Shown: positions 15,620-24,252, numbered from the stretch's first letter. The stretch is 28,839 bases of DNA from Candidatus Omnitrophota bacterium (GCA_003644405.1 QNCE01000004.1:1-28839); one strand, 5' to 3'. The notes: generated by a model from the sequence alone, not told the origin. Made by a program: numbers and translations.

Positions 15620-16236
15620 TCCTTCAAAAAAGGATTATTTTTAAGCTCTCTCTCTAAGGTAGTAGAAGGTCCATGACCAGGAAATACTTTAATTTTACAC
15701 CCTAAAGGAAGAATCTTATTTTTAATTGAGGCTAGTATTAAATCATAAGATGCATAAGGAAAATCAACTCTCCCTATAGAGTCAAAAAAAAGTGTATCTC
15801 CGCTAAAAAGAAAATTATCTACTAAAACACAGATAGACCCAGGTGTATGTCCAGGTGTGTGAAGAAGATGAAATTGATAAGTGTCTAAAAGCAGATTATC
15901 ATTATCCTTTATGAGATTAGGTGTTTTTTTCAAACAGAAGGGAGAAGAAAGAAAAGAAGAAAGATTTAACTCAGGATTAGCTAAAAATTCTTTGTCCTCA
16001 TGATGGATGTAGAAGGGGAAATCTAATTTAGCTAACCCCATTATATGGTCAATGTGACCGTGAGTAAGAACTACAAAGAGAAGATTATAACCACTCTTTT
16101 TTAAAAAATTACCAACCTCTTCTATTCCTTCTGGAGCATCTATAAGGAGGCAATTTTTAGTCTGAGGATTTATTACCACGTAAGCATTAGTAGAGAAATC
16201 TCCCAAAGTAAAAATTTCTATTTTTAATCCATCCAT
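15604..16236 (-). CDS. Metallo-beta-lactamase-fold hydrolase (glyoxalase II-like)
   Basis: A 210-residue (from the chosen ATG) MBL-fold enzyme with the dinuclear metal motif THGHIDH (His59, His61, Asp63, His64), LHTPGHTPGS (His130), SGDTLF (Asp147) and FPGHG (His188). This is the YcbL/GloB-like group, which hydrolyses thioesters such as S-lactoylglutathione or related compounds; the true substrate is unknown. It ends in the ERELKNNPFL motif common in this group. The frame is open to a GTG at 16254, but the ATG at 16236 gives the family-like N-terminus. Either start overlaps the upstream lipoprotein gene. Confidence 0.87.
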   Translation of the reverse strand: MDGLKIEIFTLGDFSTNAYVVINPQTKNCLLIDAPEGIEEVGNFLKKSGYNLLFVVLTHGHIDHIMGLAKLDFPFYIHHEDKEFLANPELNLSSFLSSPFCLKKTPNLIKDNDNLLLDTYQFHLLHTPGHTPGSICVLVDNFLFSGDTLFFDSIGRVDFPYASYDLILASIKNKILPLGCKIKVFPGHGPSTTLERELKNNPFLKECRYT

Positions 16237-16703
16237 AGAGAAGCTTGACTCCACCGTAATTTTCGAGAAAACTCTCTTTTTATGTACTCTACTTTCCTTG
16301 CAATCTGAGATGCTTTTGTTTCATTAAAGTAAGGAGAAGTTAGCTGTTTTTCTATCTTTAGAAGTTCTCCATAAAGATAACCTACTTGTTTCCTTCCTTC
16401 CTCATTGAAAAAGTAAAGCATCTGTTTAAAATTAACGATCGCTTCTTTTATTGCCTGTTTCTGTTTCTTACGGTTGCCCCCTTCTTCTAAAGATTGAATA
16501 AGTTCATCTAACCATCCTTCCACAAAAAGATAGTAATCTTGGTATACCTCTTTGGTGGGTTTCTGAGGATACTCCTTAAAATCTATGTAAACGGTGGGTT
16601 CCTTTTGCGGTTTTTTCTTACGCACAAACTTTTTTCTCAGGGTATAACAACCCTGCCCAAAGAGCAAACTTACAACCACTAAAATCACCAATCTTCTCTT
16701 CAT
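16224..16703 (-). CDS. Hypothetical small lipoprotein
   Basis: No known domain was recognised in this 159-residue protein. It begins with a basic n-region (MKRR), a hydrophobic stretch (about 5-15) and a Cys at 19 in LFGQGC, suggesting a lipoprotein signal. The lipobox is not canonical, since -3 Gly and -2 Gln replace the usual Leu and Ala/Ser. After the Cys comes a strongly basic patch (RKKFVRKKK), then a mostly helical, charged region (about 55-150) that could form a helical bundle or coiled coil. It sits between ligA and the MBL hydrolase, which says little about its role. An export target is likely but unproved. Confidence 0.7.
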   Translation of the reverse strand: MKRRLVILVVVSLLFGQGCYTLRKKFVRKKKPQKEPTVYIDFKEYPQKPTKEVYQDYYLFVEGWLDELIQSLEEGGNRKKQKQAIKEAIVNFKQMLYFFNEEGRKQVGYLYGELLKIEKQLTSPYFNETKASQIARKVEYIKREFSRKLRWSQASLWMD

Positions 16704-16740
16704 AAAGTTATTTTATAATCAAGGAAGTTAAAATCAACAT

Positions 16741-18753
16741 TTATTTTTCCTTTATAAGCTGCTTAAACTCCTCCTCACCAATCATCTTAATTCCTAATTT
16801 CTTTCCCTTCTCATACTTAGAACCAGGATTTTTACCAACTACTAAGTAGTCAGTATTTCTACTTACTGAAGAAGACCATTTGCCCCCTAACTCCTCTACT
16901 AACCTCTGAGCCTCTGTCCTAGTAAAACTCTCTAACTCCCCAGTAAAAACAAATGTTTTCCCTCTTAAAATATCTTTCTTAACCTTCTCTTCTTCCCTCA
17001 AATTCAAACCTAATTTTTTAAACTCCTCAATCATCTTCCTCACTCTGGATTGAGAGAAAAACTTAACCACGCTCTCTGCCATAACCGGACCTACCTCAGG
17101 AATGCTTTCTAAATCTGCTTTATCTAGAGTAAAGAACTTATCAATATCTCTAAATTTTTGAGCCAAAACCATAGCTGCCTTCTCTCCTACATGTCTTATT
17201 CCTAGACCATATAAAAATCTAGCTAAAGAACGACTCTTACCCCTCTGTATGGCTTGATAGAGATTATCTGCCTTCTTCTCTGCAAATAAAGGAAGTTTAA
17301 GAAAATCTTCCTTTTTGAGTTTGTATATATCTACAAGACTTTTTACCATTCCTCTTTCAACTAACTCTTCCACTACACTATCACCCATTCCTTCTATATC
17401 CATGGCTCCACGTGAAGCAAAATGAAGGAGAGATTGTTTAAGTTTTGCTGGACAATCAGGATTAATACAGTAGAAATAAACTTCCTCTTCTTTTTCTTTA
17501 GAAATTACCCCTCCGCATACAGGACATCTATGGGGAACCTTGACTTTTCTCTCTTTCCCTTTCCTCTTAGAAGTAATTACCTTAACAATCTTGGGAATAA
17601 CTTCTCCTGCTCTTTCTACCAATACTGTATCTTTCACTCTGACATCCAGTCTTTTTATCTCATCAAAGTTATGAAGAGTAGAACGGGAAATAGTTACTCC
17701 TCCACACTCTACAGGTTTGAGTATCGCTACGGGAGTTATAATCCCGGTTCTGCCTACACTAAAGATAATATCTTCCACAGTAGTAGTAGCTTGATGAGCA
17801 GGAAATTTATAAGCTACTGCCCAACGAGGAGATTTAAGAGTTTGACCTAATTCCCTCTGGAGAGAAAATGAGTTGACTTTCACTACCACTCCATCTACTT
17901 CATAATCCAAAGTATCTCTCTTCGCCTGCCATTGGTTACAGTAAGCTATAACTTCATCTAGGTTTCTACAGTACTTATTATAGGAATTCGTGCGCAACCC
18001 CCATTCTTTCACTTTCTCTAGAAATTCATACTGACTCTTGAAAGTATAGTTCTGTGCCCAACTAAAGGAGTGAATGAAGCATTTAAGATTTCGTTTTCCA
18101 ACTTCCTTAGAATCCAAAAGTTTTAAAGAACCGCTGGTAGCATTCCGTGGGTTAGCAAAAGGAGGCTCTCCTCTTTTTAACCTTTCTTCATTTAGCTTCT
18201 TAAAATCAACTTTATCCATGTATATCTCTCCCCTCACTTCTATAACTTTGGGAAAATCTTTACCTATTAATCTTAAAGGTACAGTCTTTATTGTACGCAC
18301 ATTAGGGGTAATATCCTCACCTACTTCTCCGTCCCCTCGAGTAGCTCCCAGAGTAAGCTCTCCATCCCTATAAACTAAAGCGCAACTTACTCCATCAATC
18401 TTTAGCTCTACAGTGTAATCTAATTTAACTTTTCTCTTTAAAATTCTCTTTATCTTTTCCTCCCATTCTTTTAGCTCTTCCATGGAATAAGTATTATCTA
18501 AAGATAACATTTTCACTCTATGCTTTACTGTAGGAAAACCTTCTAAAACCGCTCCCGAAACTCTCTGGGTAGGAGAATCAGGGGTGATAAACTGAGGATA
18601 TTTTTCTTCCAGTTCTTTAAGTCTTCTTACTAAATCGTCGTAATCTTTATCAGAAATCTCTGGATCTGCCAAAACATAGTAACGCCAATCGTGGTAGCGA
18701 ATTTCCTCTCTCAACTTCTCTATCTCTTTCTTTATCTTCTCTAAATTTCCCAT
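16741..18753 (-). CDS. ligA: LigA, NAD+-dependent DNA ligase
   Basis: Seals nicks in replication and repair using NAD+. From the chosen ATG (670 aa) it has the Ia domain with the YYVLADPEISDKDYD segment, the adenylation motif ELKIDG with Lys118, the OB domain, a four-Cys zinc site (Cys410, 413, 429, 434), helix-hairpin-helix repeats (FLYGLGIRHVGEK and following), and a C-terminal BRCT domain (about 595-670). The length is normal. The frame is open to 18819 inside the upstream phosphoesterase gene, but the ATG at 18753 has AGGAGG just upstream and gives the family N-terminus. Confidence 0.97.
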   Translation of the reverse strand: MGNLEKIKKEIEKLREEIRYHDWRYYVLADPEISDKDYDDLVRRLKELEEKYPQFITPDSPTQRVSGAVLEGFPTVKHRVKMLSLDNTYSMEELKEWEEKIKRILKRKVKLDYTVELKIDGVSCALVYRDGELTLGATRGDGEVGEDITPNVRTIKTVPLRLIGKDFPKVIEVRGEIYMDKVDFKKLNEERLKRGEPPFANPRNATSGSLKLLDSKEVGKRNLKCFIHSFSWAQNYTFKSQYEFLEKVKEWGLRTNSYNKYCRNLDEVIAYCNQWQAKRDTLDYEVDGVVVKVNSFSLQRELGQTLKSPRWAVAYKFPAHQATTTVEDIIFSVGRTGIITPVAILKPVECGGVTISRSTLHNFDEIKRLDVRVKDTVLVERAGEVIPKIVKVITSKRKGKERKVKVPHRCPVCGGVISKEKEEEVYFYCINPDCPAKLKQSLLHFASRGAMDIEGMGDSVVEELVERGMVKSLVDIYKLKKEDFLKLPLFAEKKADNLYQAIQRGKSRSLARFLYGLGIRHVGEKAAMVLAQKFRDIDKFFTLDKADLESIPEVGPVMAESVVKFFSQSRVRKMIEEFKKLGLNLREEEKVKKDILRGKTFVFTGELESFTRTEAQRLVEELGGKWSSSVSRNTDYLVVGKNPGSKYEKGKKLGIKMIGEEEFKQLIKEK

Positions 18754-18772
18754 AGCCTCCTCCTTCTCCTTT

Positions 18773-19501
18773 TTACATACCTCTATACAATCGGGAGGCG
18801 AGAAAACTAGGAAGGCCAACTTTTAAAATTTTCTTTGCAGCCTTTTCTATGCAGTAATTTAATCTTACAAATTTAACAACTTTCTCTTTATCATCGTAAA
18901 TACAAAAACATAATCGAGTATCTCCATCTCGAGGTTGTCCTATACTACCTACATTGAATATATATTTGGCATCATCTTCTAATTCCACCCAATCACCTCT
19001 GGAAGAATAAATTTTGCCTTCTTTTAAAATATAAACTTCTCTACAATGGGTATGACCAATAAAACAGACCTTTTTATTCTGAAGGGAAAAATTTAAATAA
19101 GCGCTTCTTACATCCATTATATAGTGAAAATTACCCGGTTCAAACAAACTTCCATGAACACATACAAAATCTTTCTTTTGATAAATTAAAGGAAGAGTGT
19201 GAAGAAAGCTAAAACTCTCTTTGGTTAAAATTCTCTTTGTCCAAATTATTGCCTCATAAGCTAAAGGATTAAAGTAAGTAAGAGGGAATTTCTCAATTAC
19301 CGCCCAATCATGATTACCTGCTAAACAGTTCAGGGGGGATAAATTCCTTAGAAGTTCAATAACTTCATTAGGATTAGCTCCATAACCTACCACATCTCCT
19401 AAAAAGATAAACTCATCTATAGAACTTTTCTTAAAAAAAGAAAAAGCAGCCTCTAACGCCTCTAGATTGCTATGTATGTCAGAAAATACTAAGTACTTCA
19501 T
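18773..19501 (-). CDS. Calcineurin-like metallophosphoesterase (YfcE/MJ0936-like)
   Basis: A 242-residue phosphoesterase with all motifs of the family: SDIHSN (7-12), GDVVGYG (35-41), GNHDW, VHGS and GHTHC. The enzyme binds two metal ions and hydrolyses phosphodiester or phosphomonoester bonds. The physiological substrate cannot be read from the sequence. No signal peptide was seen, so it is likely cytoplasmic. The ATG at 19501 lies four bases after the acyP stop and the gene precedes ligA by 19 bases, within one tight run. Confidence 0.9.
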   Translation of the reverse strand: MKYLVFSDIHSNLEALEAAFSFFKKSSIDEFIFLGDVVGYGANPNEVIELLRNLSPLNCLAGNHDWAVIEKFPLTYFNPLAYEAIIWTKRILTKESFSFLHTLPLIYQKKDFVCVHGSLFEPGNFHYIMDVRSAYLNFSLQNKKVCFIGHTHCREVYILKEGKIYSSRGDWVELEDDAKYIFNVGSIGQPRDGDTRLCFCIYDDKEKVVKFVRLNYCIEKAAKKILKVGLPSFLASRLYRGM

Positions 19502-19505
19502 AAAT

Positions 19506-19787
19506 CTAGTAAGAATAGAAGCGGATCTGGAAATTGTGAAGTTCGGATGAAGGAGGTATTTTTTGAAGATCCATTTTAGTTATGTATCCAGAAAATTCCT
19601 CCTTAAGCTCCTGCAAAAATTTATCTAACTGTTGGGGATAACCTTGAGCAATAAGTTCAACTCTTCCATCAGGAAGATTCATCACCCATCCTTTTACTCG
19701 GTGTTTTCTAGCTAAGTAGTTTGCTGTGTATCTAAATCCTACTCCTTGGACTCTTCCCTCAAAATAAATATGTAAACACCTCTCCAT
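19506..19787 (-). CDS. acyP: Acylphosphatase
   Basis: Hydrolyses carboxyl-phosphate bonds such as acetyl phosphate. The 93-residue protein carries the loop GRVQGVGFR, whose Arg binds the phosphate, and Asn in GWVMNLPDGRVE, which orients the attacking water. The frame is open to a TTG at 19802 overlapping fmt. The ATG at 19787 is preferred: it is preceded by GAGG at 5 bases, lies 7 bases after the fmt stop and gives the usual acylphosphatase length. Confidence 0.93.
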   Translation of the reverse strand: MERCLHIYFEGRVQGVGFRYTANYLARKHRVKGWVMNLPDGRVELIAQGYPQQLDKFLQELKEEFSGYITKMDLQKIPPSSELHNFQIRFYSY

Positions 19788-19794
19788 TTTAACC

Positions 19795-20724
19795 TCACTC
19801 AAATTGCTCCCCTACTTTTGGCCTATACCCACATATAAAGCTATTTGTAGACATTTCTTTTTTTCCTTCAGGCTTTAACTTCTTTATCTTTAGGACCCCC
19901 TCTAAGGTAGCTACGTATATTCCTTCTTTATCTAAATCAACAATAAAACCAGGGGAGGAGTTGGTCTCTGTAGAGTTTGGTTCAGCCTCTAAAATCTTGA
20001 CTCTTATCCCTCTATAAAAAGTATACGTCCCTGGCCAACCTTTTAATCCCTTTATCAAATTGTTTATAGTTACTGCGGAACTGCTCCAGTTAATCCTCCC
20101 ATCCTCCTTTTTTAATTTAGGAGCATAGCTAACCTTACTCTCATCCTGTGGTATTAATTTATAAGTGTTGCTTTCTATCTGCTCTATAGCTTCACATACT
20201 GCAGGGATACTTAAATTAGCTAACTTCTCAGATAGGGAAAAATAATCATCTTTATTTTCTATGCTCATTCTCTTTTGTAAAATTATAGGACCACTATCTA
20301 CTTTTGGAGTAACTTTGAATATACTAATTCCTGTCTCTTTTTCTCCTTTAATAAGTACCCATTGGATAGGAGCAGGACCTCGGTAGCGAGGAAGTAAGGA
20401 AGGATGTAAAGCTAAAGGAAGTTTATTAGGGATAGAAAGTAAAGAAGCAGACAAGATTCTACCATAACTTACCACTAAAAACAAATCACAAGACAGCGCT
20501 TTTAACCTACCAAGAAAATCGCTATTATTTAAATTAGAAATACTCTCAACTTCTAAATGGAGTCTTAAAGAAAGCTCTTTCACTGGGTTAGGTAACACTT
20601 TTAACCCTCTTCCTTGAGGCTTATCAGGAACAGTAACTACCAAAACAGGTTTTATACCTTCTCTAACAATTCCCTCAAGAACTTTAGAAGAAAACTGAGA
20701 GCTTCCAAAGTACACAATCTTCAT
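19795..20724 (-). CDS. fmt: Fmt, methionyl-tRNA formyltransferase (catalytic Asn replaced by Ala)
   Basis: Transfers a formyl group from 10-formyl-tetrahydrofolate to initiator Met-tRNA. The 309 residues show the N-terminal formyltransferase fold (MKIVYFGSSQFS), HPSLLPRYRGPAPIQW (107-122) and the GxxKVDSGPIIL-type segment with Asp143. The C-terminal OB-like domain follows (WSSSAVTINNLIKGLKGWPG). In Escherichia coli the active site is Asn106, His108, Asp144. Here His107 and Asp143 are present but the Asn position is Ala105 (codon GCT). Length, second domain and linkage to priA are normal for Fmt. The ATG overlaps the priA stop as ATGA. Confidence 0.92.
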   Translation of the reverse strand: MKIVYFGSSQFSSKVLEGIVREGIKPVLVVTVPDKPQGRGLKVLPNPVKELSLRLHLEVESISNLNNSDFLGRLKALSCDLFLVVSYGRILSASLLSIPNKLPLALHPSLLPRYRGPAPIQWVLIKGEKETGISIFKVTPKVDSGPIILQKRMSIENKDDYFSLSEKLANLSIPAVCEAIEQIESNTYKLIPQDESKVSYAPKLKKEDGRINWSSSAVTINNLIKGLKGWPGTYTFYRGIRVKILEAEPNSTETNSSPGFIVDLDKEGIYVATLEGVLKIKKLKPEGKKEMSTNSFICGYRPKVGEQFE

Positions 20725-22529
20725 CTTAAAACTACCGCTATCTTGTAACTGCCCTTAGGAAATACTTCTACGACCTCCTTTACTTTCTTTCCTAATGTTA
20801 GTTTACTTTTTGATTTTGCAATTATAGAATAATAAAACTTTCCTCTCAATCTAAAAGGAAACTCTTGTACTGGCCCAAATACTTCTAAAGAACTATTTTT
20901 TAATAAATTATACAGCTGATTAGCTTTTTCTAAAAGTCTATTTCTATTTTTACCACGCACGGTTATCTTAGCAAGATGTTGATAAGGAGGAAGCCGTGCC
21001 TCTTTACGTAAATGTACCTCTTTAGTATAAAATGCTTCCAAAGGTTTGTTTACTAACTCCCAGAGATAGTGTTCTAGATTTTCAGATAATACATACACCT
21101 TCTCTTTCACTAAGCCTGCTAATCTCTTCAAATATATGTACAGTCTCAAAGTCGTTTCAAAATCTATCCGAGAAAGAAAGTAATCGCTACCGAGGAGAAA
21201 AGCTACATCAATATCTTTACCTATTAAAGAAGAAGAATCTAGAATAGAGTAAGTAGCTAAATTCACCAGATGATTAATCTCTTCGGAATAAGAGAATTCC
21301 ACTTCAGGAAAAGATTGCCTAAGATAGTAAGCTAATCTCTCTATCCCTACTCCCGAGGTAGTTATATATCCAGAATTACAAATTTTACATAGAGAACCTA
21401 AGTTCTCTTTATAACTACACCATAAACATTCTCCTCTCTTCTCTCGAAGAGAGTATCTTAAGGGAGTAAAGCATTTTGGACACATATAGATATATCCACA
21501 TTTTAAACACTTTATGAAGGAAGCAAAACCTTTCCTACTGTAAAGGATTAAAATTCGCTTTTTCTCCTCTAGATGTTTTCTCAGAAGTTCCTTAAGGAGG
21601 GGATTAACTATTGTCTTATGTTTGTAGTAATTAAAAGTTTTTGCCCTTACTACCTCTACGTGCTTAAGTTTTCTCTCTCTTCCCTTTAAAGATATCTTTC
21701 CCTCCTTTATCATCTTAAAAGTATTAAGCGTAGGATAATCGCCACCCAGAATAAAATCTATATTCTTAAATTTAGAAAGGAGATATGCAATATCAAAAAG
21801 ATGATAGTAAGGTTTCTCAGGATGAAAATAGTAGGGACTTGCTTCCTCCTCTAAAATTATACAAGAAAGGTTAAGAGGATAATAAAAAAGTGTAGCTCTC
21901 ATCCCCAAAATGAGTTTATTGCCTCTCTTTAACTTAACCCAAGAAGAAAGAAACTCTTTACTTCTTTGATAACTATGAAGAATAATGAGCTCTTTGGAGA
22001 AGAAATTACTTAAAAGTTCCTTTACCTTCTCTACATACTCAAAAGTAGGAAGACATAAAATCACCGAACCTTCCTTCAATTTCTCCTCTATCTTCTTTCT
22101 ATATAGCTTTACTCTTTCTAAAAAATTTTTACCTCTAATAAAACAGATGTTTTTTTCTTTCCTCCCTCTATGAGGAAAGGCAGAACTAAGGGAATCTGTA
22201 GAAGGAATTCTTTTCTTTCTCCGCAGAGGCGGAGGTATCATCATAAAGAGAAGTTCTCCCAAAGAGTAAGGATAATTCTTCTTTAAAAGTTTAGCAAACT
22301 TTAAATGCTCCTTACTGATGGTGGGAAAATTATCTATCGCTTCTAAAATCGGCTTCAAATTTCTTACCGAAGAAGTAGAGGTTACTTTTGTAACTAAGCC
22401 TACTCTTCTTTTATGGTTAAACTCTACCCATACACGAAATCCTACATCTACCTTACCTCTAGAGATATAATAATCAAATTCTTTATCTACTCCCAAGTTA
22501 AATACTACCCTAGCAATTCTTCTCCTCAT
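20721..22529 (-). CDS. priA: PriA-like primosomal protein N' with degenerate helicase motifs
   Basis: PriA restarts stalled replication forks. The 602-residue protein keeps the N-terminal 3'-DNA-binding domain (about 1-100), the eight zinc-binding Cys (341, 344, 350, 353, 368, 371, 381, 384), the YSRKGFASFIKC block and the LRKEARLPPY C-terminal motif (508-516). The ATPase motifs are gone. The Walker A loop, expected near 130-137, reads FIRGKNFL instead of GxTGSGKT; the DEEH box reads EEEA (227-230); the GRAGR arginine-finger motif reads AGLVK (471-475). It is therefore probably an ATP-independent loading factor, as has been proposed for actinobacterial PriA. It is also shorter than the usual 730 aa. 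It overlaps the glycosyltransferase gene by 20 bases. Confidence 0.85.
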   Translation of the reverse strand: MRRRIARVVFNLGVDKEFDYYISRGKVDVGFRVWVEFNHKRRVGLVTKVTSTSSVRNLKPILEAIDNFPTISKEHLKFAKLLKKNYPYSLGELLFMMIPPPLRRKKRIPSTDSLSSAFPHRGRKEKNICFIRGKNFLERVKLYRKKIEEKLKEGSVILCLPTFEYVEKVKELLSNFFSKELIILHSYQRSKEFLSSWVKLKRGNKLILGMRATLFYYPLNLSCIILEEEASPYYFHPEKPYYHLFDIAYLLSKFKNIDFILGGDYPTLNTFKMIKEGKISLKGRERKLKHVEVVRAKTFNYYKHKTIVNPLLKELLRKHLEEKKRILILYSRKGFASFIKCLKCGYIYMCPKCFTPLRYSLREKRGECLWCSYKENLGSLCKICNSGYITTSGVGIERLAYYLRQSFPEVEFSYSEEINHLVNLATYSILDSSSLIGKDIDVAFLLGSDYFLSRIDFETTLRLYIYLKRLAGLVKEKVYVLSENLEHYLWELVNKPLEAFYTKEVHLRKEARLPPYQHLAKITVRGKNRNRLLEKANQLYNLLKNSSLEVFGPVQEFPFRLRGKFYYSIIAKSKSKLTLGKKVKEVVEVFPKGSYKIAVVLR

Positions 22530-23595
22530 GAGATATTTTGGTGTAGATGTATTCTTTTATTAGAGAGGAAGCATCTCTAACCAAGAAAGGAAATCTTTCC
22601 CTTATCCTTTCTTTATTATCTCTTATATAATAAATCTTTCTTATTAAATCATCTAAGCTTTCTGCAAAAAATCCCCACCCATAGCGAATAGCAAAATCCA
22701 TATTGTACTTTTCTTGTCCCCATACATAGGAAGAGAAAATTAGAGGAAGTTTTACCTTTATCGCCTCAAACACAGTTAATCCCCCTGGCTTAGTAATTGC
22801 GCAAAGACTTACTCTCATAATCTCCCAGATATTTTCATACCACGAATAAGCCTTCACTTCTGGTAAATTCACGTATCTTCTTAAATAGGCTTCTAACCTT
22901 CTGTTTTTTCCATAAATTATAAATATAGAGAACTCTTCTTTTAACTTTTCTAAAACTGCTTCTAAGAAAGGTATCTGACCTGTATCACTAGAAAAAAATA
23001 GAAGCACTTCTTTATCATTTGAGAAAAATTTCCTCTTCAAAGATTCTCTATCTTCTTCTTTGAAAAATCCCTTCCTCAAAGGAAGCCCACTTACGAATAT
23101 TTTTTTTCTCTCTACTCCATTCTTCTCCAGAATTTTTCCAGTCTCAGGAAAGGCTACAAAATAGGTATCTATAGCTTTAGCTATCCATAAAGGATGAACA
23201 TCAAAGTCTGTAACTACAACATAATTCTTTAGGTTTAACCTCCCTCTTTCTTTAGAAGTAGCAATTAAATTGGAAGAGAAAAAATGTGTAGAAATAACTA
23301 CCTGGGGAGAATGAGAATAAAGAAATTTTAAAAATCTTTTAAAGATAATTAGATGAAACAAGGAAAGTAAATTTCTCATAACAGAAAAAGAGGTAATTTG
23401 GAAGATAAAAAACCACAACCACTTTAAGCTCCCACTGACTAATCGGTATCCTTGAGAGTAAATTAGCTTAAATAGGTAAGGTGCGAAATTCAAAACATCG
23501 ACACAGGAACAATTTAGTGCTTCTCTCAAAGCATAAGCGCATCTTTTATGCCCCTGACCACAGGAAGCGTATACAATTAAAATTTTCTCATTCAT
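22510..23595 (-). CDS. MGDG-synthase/MurG-like glycosyltransferase (GT28 type)
   Basis: A 361-residue GT-B glycosyltransferase. The N-terminal domain begins ILIVYASCGQGHKRCA, the GxGH loop of the MGDG-synthase group, and the C-terminal UDP-sugar site shows ITKPGGLTVFEA and LPLIFSSYVWGQEKYN. Relatives transfer glucose, galactose or GlcNAc to diacylglycerol or lipid carriers at the inner membrane. Here the acceptor is unknown. A hydrophobic stretch near 60-95 may contact the membrane. The frame is open to 23637, but the ATG at 23595 (8-base overlap with gmhB) gives the family start. Its neighbour gmhB hints at envelope-glycan synthesis. Confidence 0.8.
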   Translation of the reverse strand: MNEKILIVYASCGQGHKRCAYALREALNCSCVDVLNFAPYLFKLIYSQGYRLVSGSLKWLWFFIFQITSFSVMRNLLSLFHLIIFKRFLKFLYSHSPQVVISTHFFSSNLIATSKERGRLNLKNYVVVTDFDVHPLWIAKAIDTYFVAFPETGKILEKNGVERKKIFVSGLPLRKGFFKEEDRESLKRKFFSNDKEVLLFFSSDTGQIPFLEAVLEKLKEEFSIFIIYGKNRRLEAYLRRYVNLPEVKAYSWYENIWEIMRVSLCAITKPGGLTVFEAIKVKLPLIFSSYVWGQEKYNMDFAIRYGWGFFAESLDDLIRKIYYIRDNKERIRERFPFLVRDASSLIKEYIYTKISHEEKNC

Positions 23596-24136
23596 AGTGG
23601 GAACATAAATAGTAAGAAGCGATGAGGAGATTATCAAAAATGTAATCAGGCTTGAATGGCCACTTCTGTTGATGAGAAATCTTTTCCTTCCCTGAAAGAA
23701 GGAGTACAGACTTTATCCCAAAATTTTTGGCAGTTTCTACATCTACCATAGAATCGCCGATAAAAAAGGAAACTGTGGGTCTTAAACCAAAATCTTTTAG
23801 AGCTCTTACTAAAAGACCTGTCTTAGGCTTCCTACAAGAACAGTTATCCTGAGGGTGGTGAATACAATAATAGATACCAGTTACTTCCGCATTTCTTCTC
23901 TTCATAATCTTTACCATGTTCTTAGTAATTCTATTTAACTGCTTTTCTGAGTAAAGACCTTTACCTACTCCTGCCTGGTTAGAAATTATAAACACTTTAA
24001 ATCCCTTCTCATTAAACTTAGCAATTGCCTCTATACTGCCAGGGATAAATTCAAACTCTTCCCATCTAGTTACGTAACGAGTATCACCGGGATACTTATT
24101 TATCACTCCATCGCGATCTAAAAATACTACTTTCAT
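23588..24136 (-). CDS. gmhB: GmhB-type D-glycero-D-manno-heptose bisphosphate phosphatase (HAD family)
   Basis: HAD-superfamily histidinol-phosphatase/GmhB group enzyme, 182 aa. The nucleophile motif is DRDGVIN with Asp7 and Asp9, then SNQAGVGKG (52-60), a structural zinc site (Cys91, His93, Cys99, Cys101) and GDSMVD (127-132). In heptose synthesis it removes the C7 phosphate before nucleotide activation, for LPS core or glycoprotein. No other heptose genes (gmhA, hldE) are in the window, so the exact sugar phosphate is inferred. No Shine-Dalgarno is seen before the ATG at 24136. A 16-codon reading frame with a good one lies just upstream. Confidence 0.85.
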   Translation of the reverse strand: MKVVFLDRDGVINKYPGDTRYVTRWEEFEFIPGSIEAIAKFNEKGFKVFIISNQAGVGKGLYSEKQLNRITKNMVKIMKRRNAEVTGIYYCIHHPQDNCSCRKPKTGLLVRALKDFGLRPTVSFFIGDSMVDVETAKNFGIKSVLLLSGKEKISHQQKWPFKPDYIFDNLLIASYYLCSHYE

Positions 24137-24163
24137 CTTATCGTAGATTAAAGTTAAATAGCT

Positions 24164-24191
24164 ATCTTACCAAAGAAATATAAAAATTCAA
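24164..24191 (-). promoter_or_regulatory. Possible weak promoter before gmhB
   Basis: TTGAAT (24186-24191) and TAAGAT (24164-24169), each 4/6 to consensus with a 16-base spacer, lie in the 116-base gap between rluB and gmhB, the largest gap in the right half of the run. The match is weak and would arise often by chance in AT-rich DNA. Confidence 0.3.
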
Positions 24192-24252
24192 TAAACCTTT
24201 CCATAAACTCTCCATTGAACTCTATAGTCCTTAAGTAATTTGTTAAAATCTT

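Noticed and set aside
16704..16740. Promoter before the lipoprotein gene (TTGATT and TATAAA)
   Set aside because: The spacer is only 14 bases, too short for sigma-70; AT-rich chance match.
18754..18819. N-terminal extension of ligA to 18819
   Set aside because: It overlaps the metallophosphoesterase gene; the ATG at 18753 has AGGAGG upstream and matches the family start.
24172..24222. Second short frame in the rluB-gmhB gap (17 residues starting MESLW)
   Set aside because: No ribosome site at proper distance and no recognisable family; overlaps the better-placed 16-codon frame.
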